From the NCBI RefSeq assembly GCF_023278565.1, contig NC_064676.1, positions 4,526,001-4,590,000 on the forward strand: DNA of 64,000 nt, read 5' to 3'. The notes under the pieces were generated by a model that was not told the origin of the DNA, did not search any database, and was given only the letters and a program-made list of their open reading frames with translations. Shown here piece after piece: positions 11,487 through 24,600 of this stretch (position 1 is the stretch's first letter; each line of letters starts with the position of its first letter). The position numbers were made by a program, and so were the translations under genes. This DNA comes from Colletotrichum lupini (lineage: Eukaryota > Ascomycota > Sordariomycetes > Glomerellales > Glomerellaceae).

Positions 11487-14107
11487 TCAATCACTAGAGG
11501 TGCTGGGACTCTTGGGGTCCTCTGCATCCTCTTCATCAATACCCCTGCCCTCGCTGTTGGCGATGGCGCTCTGCAGCGCGCTCGTTAGATCGACGTGGAA
11601 CAGCGGCCTGTTGAGGCCGTGGACAACGACACCCTTCCTCCTAGGGCCGCCACCAACGTTGCCGGCGCCGGCGCCGCCCTTCCTCGAGCCCGACGAGACG
11701 GGGTCGATTTGGTCGTATGCGCCGTCCTTGCCCAAGGCCTCCTCGTCAATAGTCCTCGCGCCCCGCGCGTGCGTCGAGAGCTCCTTCTCGTTGGCCGCCT
11801 TCTCCGCGACCGCAGCCGCCGACTCCGAGCCGCCAATTTCGGCGACGCTGAAGATGGACTTCCACTGGTGCTGGGTGCCGTCGTTGCGGTCGACGGGGTA
11901 GCCGAAACCGGCGGCAACGAGAGCACGCTTGGTCCACCGGTTGTTGATGCAGGCAATGTGCCAGTTCACCTTGTCGGGGGATGCGTAGCGGTCGAGCTGG
12001 TTGCGGACGTCAATGAGCTGCTGGATGGACGTCAGGTCGACGTGGTTGACGGAGCTGAAGTCGAGGATGATGGCCTTGAGCGTCGGTCTGTTCTCCTCCT
12101 CGTGCATCTGGGCCTGCGCCTTCTTGGCCTTGCGGGACGGGCCCGGGTCGTTCCAGGGGCGGTCGCCCAGTCTTCCGTACGACTGCATGTTTGTGCGGCG
12201 CGTCCGGGCAAAGATGTAATCGGTGAGGTACTCGAGGGAGTGGCTGGCGTTCGGGTAGTTGAAGCCCTCGGAGAAGCGGTAGATGAAGATGCCGGGGTAC
12301 GGCTCGTCCAAGGAGACCTCGGGGTTGGATCCGTCGCCGTGGTCGATGGGCAGGAAAACGTTGCGGGCGGCGTTATCGCTGGCGTTGAAGGTGCCGTACT
12401 CACCAATGACTTGTCGGTGGTCTTCGCCAATGACGTGGTCGCCGACGACGGAGTGAATCTTGACCTTTCCGAGGAAGCGTCCCTGGCTACGGAGAATGCG
12501 CCAGAGGAGCAGCACGGCAGAGATGCAGATTGTGGCGTAAATTCCGTTCTCGATGGAAGAGAAAATGGTGACAAAGACACCGACGAAGAAGATGACGACT
12601 TCAAGGGGCGAGACACGCCAGAATTGGTAAACAGTGTTGGGCGGCGTAATAAGATCGCCGACGGCATGGATAATGACTGCAGCCAGTGACGCGCTGGAGA
12701 TGTAGAAGAACACAGCCGTGAGAGCGTAGATGGCGAGCAAGACAATAAGGCCAGTGATGACACCAGCGAAGGGAGTTCTGACGCCAGCCTTGGACTTGAT
12801 AGCAGTACGACTGAACGAGCCCGTAGAGGGATACCCGCCAAGGAAAGGTGCGATGACGTTGGTAACACCAATAGCAACGAACTCTTGAGACGGGTTGATG
12901 GTGTAGTTGTTGACGCGACCGAAAGATTTCGAGATGGCAACGTGCTCAATGACCAACACAATAACGCTGGCAGGCAGGAAAGGCAAGAAAGCGCTGATGA
13001 GGTCGGTGTCGACCTTCGGGGCGCCAGCATTCTGGAAACCTGTAACTTTGGTTAGATCACGGTATACTAGCCGAGTGAAAATTGCACTAACCTCTTGGAA
13101 CTTCTCCCAAGATCTTGAACAGCGGGTTTGACCGTCTGTTCATGTTGACCAGCCAACTGATCATGGTGTAGAGAAGGATGACGAAGACAGTTCGTAAGGT
13201 CGAGAGGAAGAAGAAAAGCTTCGACTTCTGAGGATACTTCTTGGCCAGACTAGTGAAGATGAACCGCAAAAGGTAGAGCATGGTGAGGGCAGTCAGGCCC
13301 ATGGCAGCATCCAGCTTTGTCTTGGGGAGGGCCTTGAGGGTGTTGATGAAGACCAGGTAGGTAGCCTCTCTTGTGTTGACACCCTTGATGCCCAACAATG
13401 TGACCAATTGGCCAACAGCGATGCTGATGGCAGAACCAGTCATGAAGGCTGACAGAGAGGTCAAAGAGATCAAGTCGACAATCCATCCCATTCGAATCAG
13501 GCCAATGAAGAGAATGATGGCGCCGGCAATGATAGCTAGAGCAGACGCAATCTGATGACCTTCGTATTGGGGAAAGTCCGCCTGGACATCGGTAATAAGG
13601 TTACCAACGACAGTGGACATAACAGCTACGGGCTATTAGTCAGTTAGTAGAGTATCAATGTGGTTTGGAAGAGGATTTACATACCCCGATGGTGATATCC
13701 TTGGATGTAGCGAAGAACCAGTAGATAATGACACCCATGAAGGATGAGTAGAGACCGAACTGAGGTTCAAGCTTTGCGAGCAAAGCGTAAGCCATACCCT
13801 GGGGTACCACAACAGCACCAACAGTGACACCGGCGACCAAGTCACCAAGGAACCACTGCAGGTTATAGTGACCAATCCAGTTGAGGAAGGGGAAGAGAGA
13901 GCGGATGTATGCAAGGACTTCGTGGCCGTCGGGAAGAAGTTCGAGGAGCCACTCAGCCGTTGTTGGCTCCTCCTCAACGAATGTGTCCGAGGACTGGACA
14001 GAGAAGACAGACTCGCCGCGCAACATCTCTTCGTTTTCGGGCTTCTCGAGCTTGATGCCCAAGACCTTGGCCAGGCCATGGCCAATCTTGGTGCTTGTGC
14101 TCGACAT
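11487..14107 (-). CDS. SulP-family sulfate permease with C-terminal STAS domain
   Basis: Three exons on the - strand (14107-13685, 13632-13092, 13039-11487) encode 838 residues. The product imports sulfate across the plasma membrane, the first step of sulfur assimilation, and corresponds to the fungal CYS14/SutB/SUL group. Visible landmarks are VPQGMAYALLAKLEPQFGLY in the first membrane helices, KDITIG|PVAVMSTVVGN across the first intron (the SulP signature), about ten to twelve hydrophobic spans, FLGGYPSTGSFSRTAIKSKAG, and a STAS domain at about 565-730 (LDFSSVNHVDLTSIQQL at its core). A Gly/Arg- and acidic-rich tail follows. The second exon begins CCC after TAATAG; using the later AG would break the frame, which fixes the splice site. 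The ATG lies in TCGAGCACAATG-like context shortly inside the first open stretch. A Cys3/MetR-type control under sulfur limitation is expected for the family, but I could not find a perfect Cys3 site upstream. Confidence 0.95.
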
Positions 14108-14706
14108 GGTGGTTGATCGGACCGGAAACCGGCTGAGACTCTGAGGAATAACTTGTCGAGCTCTTGACTACTGAGACGAGTAGCACACAGGACCTCGCTC
14201 CTTTTTTGGCGAAGATGTCCCAAGGCTATATAGGAGTCACCGGGGGTGGTCACCGTGCCACACTCCTGGGTCCACGGGGGTCGCCGTGGGATTTGGCGGT
14301 CGAGAAAGGGCAGCAGGAATGGGAACCGGGGTGCGTAGTGGGCAGAAGCTAATGGTGCAAACCGTGACTAGAACGCTTCCAGTCCTGGAGGCTCGACGGG
14401 GGTGGCGATTTGGGGCAGGAGGTGCGAAATTGTCGCTACTTGACAGCCCTTGCAAAGTTGCGCAATCGGTCAAAGGGGCATTAATTGGTCGAGACAACGA
14501 TGGCCGACTCAACGATGAGCGAGAGAGTTCCCGACACAGGAAAAACGCCGTAATTTGGCGGCGTGCGAAAATGGCGACAGAAGCGCTTGTGGCTGACAAG
14601 AAGGGATGAGAGACAACAACCCTTCACACAATAGTGGCGACAAGATATCTGTATCGTGTGGCCTGAGTGGTCTGGAGCAGCTGTTCGGGTTGTGCGACTG
14701 AAACAG
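14108..14706. other. upstream region of the sulfate permease gene, nothing else supported
   Basis: Promoter-proximal flank of the minus-strand permease gene. No other gene is seen, and the open frames here have no recognisable content. Confidence 0.45.
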
Positions 14707-14766
14707 AAGCTCTTCAAATCTTTCGGAAGCTCTTCGAAGCTCTTCAGAGACTCTCACAAGCTCTTC
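14707..14766. repeat. four imperfectly spaced copies of AAGCTCTTC
   Basis: The nonamer AAGCTCTTC occurs at 14707-14715, 14727-14735, 14737-14745 and 14758-14766. The spacing (20, 10 and 21 nt between starts) is close to one or two helical turns. It lies about 600 bp upstream of the sulfate permease start, so it may be in its promoter or leader, but nothing shows function. Confidence 0.7.
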
Positions 14767-17114
14767 AGGTTAGGCTGAGGAAGGCAGGCAGACAAGCTTT
14801 TAATTGACTTCAGAAACTTCGGTAGTGGAGTGCCAAGGGAGGCTCTTAAGGCATTCTTGCTTGACAAGACGATGGATCTCATGGGCCAAGAGATGTGGCA
14901 CCGGGATGACGGCGGCAGCCAAGAAATGAGCGTTGCAGAAGAGCCGAGGAGAAGACGACGACGGTAAGAGAGACTCGAGAGAGAAGGAAAACTCTGACAG
15001 GGGGTGTATGAATCCCTCAATGGCGCGGATTTAATAGCAACAATTGTTGGTGTCAGCAGAAGCTCTTTGTGGTGGTAGTATCCGCACTCCTCCCGCGATG
15101 TCGAAACCGGGGCGATGTCGCCATCGAGTCTTTGCCATTCAAAGCTTAGTGGAGACAGGCAATGGGGGTCCATGCTGCGAGCCCAATTATCTTATACCCA
15201 CCAGACAAGGGACCTGCGCTCTCTTGCTTATTTGATATCGAATTGGTAATATCAGACGGGCTCGTCCGTACGATTTTCAATAAGCGCCATTGGATGAAGT
15301 ACTCTATATGCACAATGCGGCGTATTCAGCTGTGATGAAGTGGAGGAACGCACCATGCTAAAGATGCGGTCTCGGAGGGAACTATTGCGTGGTTTCACTC
15401 GCTCTCTCAAGTCTCAACTTGGTTGACCACGCGGCATGTCAGAGATACAGGTGCACGAGGGGAAAGCTCGGGTTTCCTGTGGCCAGACTGCAGAAATTGG
15501 AGAATGCCAATGCTCATGTGTCGTCAGTCATGGAGCCGGGCGAAGCGCTGCCTTGTTGACCGACGTGATAAACTGGAGACGATGAAAAATCAGAGCAGAC
15601 TGTCGGGTGAGGGACAATGCCCAAATGCCAAAGTGTTCCCAGTTGTGCAACACACATTTCCACGGGGAGGAGACGAGTATCCAAAGAACTACCGCATTTG
15701 GGACGGTACCTAGTGTGCTGACCAATGAGGTTCAGCTTCTGCAACTTGGCGATGGTGCAATAGTACCCTTGTTTGAGGTGATGAGAGAGTGGGGCAGATG
15801 GCTGCGGAGATGCTCAACCTGGTTGGACCCTTCTGAGACTTCTTCGCCTTGACTGGTTGCTTGTCTCGCAAAGTGTGGTGCGAAGCTTTTGAACGAGATG
15901 AGAAGCTGGGTTGGTCCTTGACAGATTCGGACCAGAATCTCAGATGGCCATGATTGTCGGGACGTGTGATGCACTTCCTCGTGGTCACTGCACGTGCGAA
16001 TCAGACCGTCGACAATGGCGGCAAACTGCGAGATGCTCAAGAGTCTGGAGAGAGACAGGGGATGCTCGGCCCCAGGCGAAAGACGATGGCAAGATGGATT
16101 CACGGAATGGGGTTCCGGGATAATCTGCTGCATTGTGTGGGCAGAATCCGTAGTCGCCTGGCCTTCCGGATACTAGAGACTGGAGACTGGAGTTGCCTAT
16201 TGCTAAGAAGATCCGTAAAGCGGATGTGGTTACGGATGGCCAACGTCATGGGCCAGCTTGGACCAGCAGCTAAAGACGCACCCATGACGCCAAGCTTGCG
16301 ACAACAGAAGGCTGACATAAGGAAGGACGTTCAGCTCGGATAATCGACGGGGAGATACTCCGAATGGGTTTAATGATTTTCCGCAGCCGACTCGGGACAT
16401 CTGCGCCGACGGTTCCGGAAGGGTCCCCGCCTGTGGGGGGTCGACCCGGACCTGCACGCTGTGGCTCAAAGAGGAAGTTCAAGATTAAGTCAATAAGGTA
16501 GTCTTTCAGTTGCTTGCCCCGGTTTTCCAGGTACCAGCCTCGATGATCAATGTTCTCTCGCCTTCTTGACGGTTGTTTCGTTCAGAGATTGGAGTCATTG
16601 CTACGAATTTGCCCAATTTCGGAAAGTGGATTGCATGCCATACGGAGGTCTCACACTTTCGGCCGGCGAGGCTGGACTAGAACTCTTAGAATGAGCAGCA
16701 TGAAACATATTCAACGCTGGAATCGTTGAGCTGCTGGTCGCCAGCGAGTTTGGTACGCGAAAAAACACGGGGCAATTGACCGACGCGAGTCCTCAACAGC
16801 CCCTCTCCCCCCGGGCAACAAGTCGCTTTGCCTTAGTCAGAAAACAAACTCCAAGCCGCCAACACCTGCAATGCTTGTCATCTACACCACCGAGTCTGCA
16901 ATCACCAACCTCCTCCCCGTTCCGGGCCAAAAATAGCAGCCCACGAGGTGTTGGTCACCTCGCTACGCTTGTTGTCTTGCCCCTTTTTTCTCTTCTAGCG
17001 GTTCTTGATACCGTGCCCTGCCAATCTTTCAGGATACTCTTCCAATAACCCGTCGTATATTCCCATTGTCCCTCAATTAGTGAATGTAGCTTGTCCGATT
17101 CTTCAGTTGCAAAG
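14767..17114. other. intergenic region between divergent permease and TBC genes
   Basis: No coding content is convincing on either strand. From about 16776 the + strand becomes pyrimidine-rich, fitting the promoter and leader of the TBC-domain gene. Confidence 0.5.
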
Positions 17115-18653
17115 ATGCCGCCGAGTCCCCCAAGAGATCCTCTCGCCCATCCGGCGCACAACTTGTCGCAAGCCAAAACCACAGAATTGCTCCCACCACC
17201 GTCTCCGCGTACCCATCGCCTTCGCAAACTGCAATCCGCGCATAATCTTGGCTCCAAGGCTGCTCTTCAGCTTCAACCCCTTCATCAACCCTCTTTGATC
17301 TCGCAGCAACGCTTGACACAAATCACGCAACGAAATATCTCTCCTACGCGACGCGACCCGAGCTCTTCTTCCAACGTGGCCCGACACACTCGAGGACGAT
17401 CCAATAGCGATGCGCCGGCGCCTGTTATCCATCATATAAATGCGCTGGCTACGGGCAAGCGCAGCATGATGGGCATCAGCCCCAAGTACGCGACTATGTC
17501 TCTCCAACAACTTATTAAAGAGGGTCCCCCCGAAGGAGAGACAATTGAGGCTTTAGGTATGGCTCGTCGCAAAATCTTGAGCGAGGGCATCAAGAGTGAT
17601 AGCGACGGCATGGTAAACATTACCCTTCATGCCCGTCAAGCATATACACCAATGCTGACTTATTGCCACGCAGTCAACCTTACGTATATACGTCTGGCTC
17701 ATCCTGCTAGATACTCCCGTTCTCCCGACCGATGACTACTTGGGCCTAATTCACCGCGGAGCCTCCCCAGCCTACTCCAAGATTCGCAACGATACCTTTC
17801 GAACCCTTACGACTGATCCTTTGTTCAGGCGACGTGTGAGCGAGGCCAGCCTGATTCGCCTCCTCAACGCCGTGGCCTGGCGTCTACACGATGTGCGGGA
17901 GGAGCAGCGCAGGGAGCGACCCAGCACTGGAAGAAGCTCCATATCGCAGGACAGCTCGACATCGACGTCGACAGCCACAGCGTACTCGCAAGATCCCGCT
18001 TTTTCGCCGGGTGCCAGAAACCGTGCCAGGGCCCTCACCTTGACCACAGAAGGCTCCGAATCCAGCCATGCTGCGGAGCCCGGAACATACGTGCAAGGAA
18101 TGAACGTGCTGGCCGCGCCTTTTCTATACGCAGCAAGGAGCGAATCCGAGGCCTTCATCGCGTTCTACACACTCCTCACGCGCGAATGCCCCGGCTACAT
18201 CCGCGGCGCTATGGACGGCGTACACAAGGGTCTGGCGCTGGTTGACAAGGTCCTTGCCACGGTCGACTCGAAGTTAAGCGGCTACTTGCACTCCAAAGGT
18301 CTCACGGCTGAGATCTACGCTTTCCCCTCGGTTCTGACGCTATGTGCCTGTACGCCTCCGCTTCCCGAAGTCCTCAGATTGTGGGACTTTCTCTTCGCCT
18401 ACGGGCCCCATCTGAATATTCTCTGTATTGTAGCCCAGCTGATGGGCATGCGGGATCAGCTCATGAGCTCTCCGAGGTATGTTTTCCGCGTCCTCTAGAC
18501 TTGAGTTGTACATGCTAACAATCTATCAGCCCTAATAAGCTGCTGCGTTCATTCCCTTCGCTGCAAGCCGATAAGGTAATTGAGCGTACGCTGTGGATCA
18601 TAGAAAGAATCCCAGACGACACCTACGTGGCTATAGTTGCGCACGCCCACTGA
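17115..18653 (+). CDS. BUB2: TBC-domain Rab/Tem1-type GAP, Bub2/Cdc16 family
   Basis: Exons 17115-17612, 17674-18476 and 18530-18653 join in frame to 474 residues. The TBC domain has both catalytic fingers: the Arg-finger motif in KIRNDTFRTL (I203, D206, R209) and the Gln finger in YVQGMN (Y305, Q307). Downstream FPSVLTLCACTPPLPEVLRLWDF and the C-terminal IERTLWIIERIPDD fit the Bub2/Cdc16 subfamily. With Bfa1/Byr4 this protein is the GAP for the Tem1/Spg1 GTPase and restrains mitotic exit or septation at the spindle pole body. It is longer than yeast Bub2 (about 306 residues). It has a 140-residue basic, Pro/Ser-rich N-terminal extension and a Ser/Thr-rich insertion of about 60 residues between the two fingers. 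The in-frame codon upstream of 17115 is TTG, so the ATG at 17115 (CAAAGATGCC) is the natural start. Subfamily assignment is from overall similarity, not a search. Confidence 0.88.
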
Positions 18654-21600
18654 AGGCATGGATATTATGAATAATGGTAGACAAGAAGAGCACGAAGAAC
18701 ACCGCCTCACGGGAAGGTGGCGAGGACTCAACAAAAGGAAGGGGCGATGTCTGATGAATGTTTGAACGTTGAACGACGTGTACTTGTACGATGAGAAGAC
18801 TTTTAATGACTTGACGATTGAAACAAAAACATGGGAAACGAGATGGGAACATCATGATAGAGCGCCATAGGGGGTGGTAAACGGTCAAGGATGGCATAGC
18901 TCCATGAGATATACGGGGGAAAGAACAGTACACTCGCATTGGGTTGGGAAATTAATTGAAACTTATCGTTATAATTCTTATCACTTGCCGTCTATCTTAC
19001 TGTGAGACGAATATGTTGTCACCTAAATCTAGTACCCAGTCTTCCTCTGGTGCCCCTCCCTGTGGCGGGGAGCGATTCCGTGCTTGTAGAGAGAATATCA
19101 AGGTCTCTTGCCCACTTGGTATCATCCACCTCGGTACACTTGAGTCCAAACCTGAGGTGCTGTTTGTTCTATACTCTCATGGCATGACCTCTCGATTAGG
19201 GCGAGTAGACTTGAGTTTGGGCTGAGAGAATCTAGCTGATAGAGCGGAGTGGAGTTGACAACCCAGTGTATGTGAGGGCTGGAGGGGGAGGGAGGCAGGG
19301 AGAGAGTGAGGGTAAAGGCCAGCTCGCAATGAAGTATCACAGAAACGTCGACTCTGTGTAGATGACTTGATGTTGAGGCCTATCCACACGAAGTTGCGGT
19401 TAGCCCTCCCTCCCATTCTCAGCAGTCTGGTCAAGGAGGCACAGGTGGACTCGTCATCGGTATCGTGGCCGATATAGCATGGCAATAGAGCAAGTCAGCA
19501 ATATCCTCCAGCACAACAAGTGGATTGTAAAGAATCTGCAAGTTGGCACCTTAAAACTCAACGAGCCTGGCATATGCCGATTGAAGTCCTTCGCCTGCTA
19601 TGTGTCCATTTGCCTCCGCCTGTTCTTCGTCGAATCCGTAGACAGCAGTTACGGCAGTTGCTCAGTCTGTGTTTCACTGATAACTCCACTCAGTGGCGCG
19701 TCCAGACAAGCGCTCTATGCCTAACTTATTGATGTGAGTCTGGTCCAAGTTGTGGGAAGATAATGCTTTGCACAACTGCTTGAAAGCTCAAACGTTGTTT
19801 AGGCAGATGTTAATTGCCAACCATCAGAGTACACAAGCAAAAGAGAGTATTCCGTGAACAAGTATGGTAAGGGATTGTAAGACATCCAAGTTCTCGTACT
19901 TACTCGTGATGACACTGTTGAGGGCACAAAATACTTCTCACATATGACCGTCACGGCGGAACAGGTCTTATGAACCTTGTGTGGAACTATGACCTTGGAA
20001 AATGTACTTATTTCCAGGAAAAGTTTCTAGAGTCCTCTTATTTTCACAACAACGCAACAAAGGGCAGCCTATCAAGGACTTTCAGCAACTGGCAAATCAT
20101 ACTCAAGTCTTTCTCAAGCGCTATACTGTCAAGTTACCCTGACCTGGCAATAGGGCTTCCACATTCGACTCGAAACGAAAGCCTGAAGTCGAGGTAGCCT
20201 TGTAGAATTTGCAGAGTAGTATATTTAAAATAGTAAAGTAATTCCCGTGGACTGAGTACACTTGCTCAGGGCTCAAATACCAGGATTGATTTTTAAAATC
20301 ACTACTTTAACCAAGGGCATCTACGTTGACAAATGTTTCCGTTCAACTCTTTGAGCACACGTCAAGTTAAAATTGTAACTTTTGTCGAACATGACTTCGG
20401 CGGCCAACTCAGACATTGTGACTACGCAAGCCACGCACGCACGTCATTTACCCAGAAAGCCTTCCTAGTTTACCAGAGATAACATCTCGCCATGTTCCAA
20501 GTCAGCCGCGACTGGGTTCTGCTCTTGTCCAGAATTCATACAGATGTTGATGCTAGGCTGCGATCCCTTCCGGAACCTGAGAGGCACACAAGGCTTCCAT
20601 GAATATATTGAAGAGGCTTCAGTGCCGTTGAGGCTACTTTGCACACCTTCTTCGTCATCTTCTCGCGAAACGTGCAATAAAGGTGATGGGACGGGCACTC
20701 CCAGCAGAAGTGTAAGAGCCTAAGCACTTCTTCCAACGAGGCAGCTCCAGAAGGGAGTGCAGGCCGATGCTCACTTCTCCCTTATGCGTAGACTCACAAT
20801 CAGAGGTAGGAACTCACTCGACATGAGCAATAGCTTGATTTCCAGGCAAGTCAAGTCTCACCAACCTAGGTGGGTGGCAATTGAGTCGGCTACAATACGA
20901 ACTTAGGTTGTAACTAACCTTGAGCGGCTCTCTTATCCGCCACTGCTACCCTAGAGGTATTTCCACCTTCTTTACCAGGATGCAAGTCCGCACACCAGGT
21001 GTTCTTTTCAGCCTACCTAGCTGTCTCAACCCAAGATTTAGAGTAGACTCTGCGCTTCAGCAAAGTGCGGCGACTCTATGACGGGCATCCTCAGAGGCAG
21101 GGACACAGCCAGAAATTACAACAGAATGAAGCGATGAATAACAGGCAGATGAATTAGACAATTCTCAAAATCACAAAGCCATTTCACATACTTGCGACCT
21201 GCCGAGACACATTGCTGAACCGCTAAGGCCTCAGCCAGCCTCACCGCAGAAAGTGCGGAATCGGGACTAGTCTATCTTGAAGTCAGGCGACTGGATTCGC
21301 TCAGCAGGGCATTCAACTGCCGTCATTGGATTGCCAAAGGTATCCAGTCATCCTGTCGTTGGCCAGGTCGCGCGGCTCTTGTTCGTGACAGGAACACCTC
21401 CGTGAAAGATGACGTAGTCAGCTTTTGAATAGGCTGTTTTCCCCATGTAAGCATGAAATGTGGCGAGGCTAGAGTACCTCAGCTGAAGAGTGCGGGCTGC
21501 GACCATGATCAACCCGAGAGCGTCAACGATGTGGCAAGCTGGCACGGCAGGCAAGTCAAGGCAATGGCGTTCGCGATGATGATTGCCTAGCAGTCTAACT

Positions 21601-24600
21601 CGTGGCATCTTGATCGAAACTGGCACAGCGGTTGGCGCATCGAGGTGCGCATCATCACGGATGCTGTTGTCCCCGCAACAGGGTGCCCCGCGCCATCGAG
21701 CCAGGCGATTGATGACGATGAGCATGGTAAAGAGCCAGGCCCTGTACTCGGAAGGGCTCAGGTGAGTGGTGCTGTCCCGTCAAGGTCCTAAGCAGCGAGG
21801 GATCAGCGGCGCAAAGTGACAGCGGCCAATGGGTGTTGACAGGCAGGGGACGAAATGAGCTCTGGCTAGGCCGTGGCTCAGCTGACGCAGCGTCTCGGGG
21901 GCCATCAGTCAGCGGAGAGCTCACGCTCATCACACCAGAGGCTGAGGAAGATTGAAGAAGGGCGAATAGCAGCGGAAAATGACGAATTAGAGTCGCAAGA
22001 GGCTTGCGTAAAACCACGGCGGCTTCTCTCTTCCCACGACGTGCTGGTGTGGGATTTGCTGCTTGCCTAACACATCGCGGGGCCTGGACGTCGTCGTCAT
22101 AAGGAACACGATCCAACAAGAGAGCGAGAAGGGGCATTACCGCGTGGTAATGTAGGGTTTGGCGGCGAAGGTGAGGGATAGATTAGGCCAATGATCTCAT
22201 GGTTCGACAGTGAGTGATCGTGGGATCGAAGGTGCGGAACGTTGGATGCGACTTTGGTTGCCGTAGGAAATGCTCCGCGGCATCGTTGGTCATGTCTGCT
22301 TTGTCGATTTTGTGTCTGTTTGGATGGTTCAGCCACATTTGGGTAGCATAGCCTGTATGAAGTGCCACCCAAATGATTCCCAGTTCAGGTGCCTCGCGAG
22401 CTCCAGGGGTTACAAAATAGGCACTAGTATGGGGAGCTAGAGAATTGATGGCCGAATAGGGACGGACCTGGCTCCGAGGTGATTCGTCACGGGTTAATAG
22501 CTGACCAAAGCTGAAGTATGTAATACCCAAGGCGTCGCCGTTGGTGGTTTGCGACGGAGTCGTCTCTATCCCTTCATTGGCCGATGACTGACTCGCTCCT
22601 TGCCTACCTGTCCGTATGTTTGTTGTTTTGCCTGGGCAGAAAGTTGGCAACCAAGGCCGCGGGATTCCGGTTCCTGAGCAGAGGTGATTATCGAGATCGT
22701 TCCATGATCTCTGTACCGCCGAAGGAATAGCCGGCGATGGTACAAAGGAGAACGCCGCCTTTTCCGCCGTATCCCTTAGAACTTGTAAGCGAAACCTGTG
22801 CGGTGGATGCTAGTCGTCCACCAAAGAAGCCTCAGCCTCAGTCCAGGCGGCCTCGGGACTGGGCAAGGCAAGCAGAGCAAGGCACTGGGTCACAGCCAGG
22901 CGAGGCTCCGGTGGGTTGGAAGAAGATAGGCATCATGGCGGGTGCCTGGCAACGATGTGTTGATTGGAGTGCATGCACTCTCCCGTCCACCCGTCGTGCG
23001 GTCCGTCTGGTGCCATGCCCTCTCCGTTGGTTCTCTGCAGCGCGTTGAGGGGCGACCGACCACATTGCGGCTCAACAATTGAAAAACGAGTGATGCTAAG
23101 AGCAAATCGGCAGAAACGATCGATCCCGTTATCATTAGCTTCATGCTTGAGGGAGTCGATCCCAAACCCTGAGGTGAGGGAATGTTCAGGTACAATCAAG
23201 GTACTCCCGGCCAGGTGTGCGGAGTTTGCGCGTGTAGTGTAGCAAGCGTGATGCGAGGCGTTTGTACGGAGTAATTGGAGAGCTCTCCGTCAGGTAAGGT
23301 AGGCACAGGTAGGTTTCTCGGCAGGTATTCAGCCACGGGCACTCTTACTGTCCGCTGAACCGCGTAGCAGTCTCCCAGTATGCCTGCTGCGGGGGAAAAG
23401 AAGAGAGAGGGGCGATGTGCGTGGAGGAACCAAGTGAAGGGCACCTGGAGACTGCAGCCGTAAGCAGGGCGAGCGACAATAGTGGAACGAGAGAAACAAG
23501 TATCGGTGACTTGGCCTGTCGGTAGTGCGGTTGCAAAGCCACGTCGGTTTACGAGGTGAAAATTGGAACCGGGACCTGATGTTCCCTGGCCGAGAACCTA
23601 TGAGAAGCCACTGAGTGGATTTGAGTGGAGACGGAGATGATCTTTTTAGCCACTCGCGTGTGTCCCAGACTCCCAGCAAAGGGCACTGGGGGGCTGGGGC
23701 ATGGATGGGATGGGGCTCTTGATTTTCTTGCACAGCCACCGCGGGGGCTGAAAGGCCCTTGCTTTCGGGCTCCATTCTCTCAGGTTTCCTTCCCTTCCAT
23801 TTCTCTCCCTCTCCCTCGTCATCCAGCTTGGTCCCCGGAACCCGACTCCGTCGCATTCACAATTCCAATACCTTACTCTGTACACTACCTTATGGACCGA
23901 CGACCATTCAGCGTGGAACCTCGTTCTTCGGCATGTCACACTTTGTTATGACGACTAGAGCTGGGAGCAAGAGTGAGGCATGTTTTTATTTTCCTTGACC
24001 CGATATTGATTCCATCACTCCGTAGTGTGGCGCTCAATAAGCCGCAAGTATCGAGATAGTTCAAATATGCATTCACAGGGCGTGGCGTAATTCAGAGAAT
24101 GCCAAGACGGAGTTAGGGAGGGGACGAGTGAGAAACAGTGTGTGTATGTGCGCGCGCATGGGTGTGGCTTGAGATGTATGTCCGCCGCCTGAGAGAAGTT
24201 GAGGTGGGTGGGCAATGTATCGAGTACACCGTTCCTCGATATTCAGCTACAAAGTATTCCATACTTTGGTCAACTCCGACGGGTACCATGACGGTGGTAC
24301 GGGGAGGTAGGTACCCATCGCCATGCCACGTAAAGATATCCGGGGGGAGGCACACGCGAGATACCTAGGAAAAGGGAAGGGACTTGGTTGTTGGGCTTCT
24401 GGGATAACGGCGTGACTACCTTCCCCAAACTCAGGTAAGTAGTTAGATGCAAGCAGCAGCATTGGCGACAACAACTGCAGCAGTCGGGATGGATCATGTT
24501 CATAGTTCCAGTTCCCTCCTCCCGTCGTCCTGTCAGTTGTCCTCCAACACTGCCGCGCTGCCGCAACCGAGAACGAACCGCCTTTCCGTGCGCCTGCGGG

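Noticed and set aside
11595..12689. 364-codon frame antisense to the sulfate permease
   Set aside because: It is the shadow of the GC-rich third exon on the other strand; Val/Asp/Gly/Arg composition mirrors permease codon use.
16284..16293. Cys3-like site ATGACGCCAA upstream of the sulfate permease
   Set aside because: Nine of ten positions fit the consensus I remember, but it is 2.2 kb from the start and single; chance matches at this level are common.
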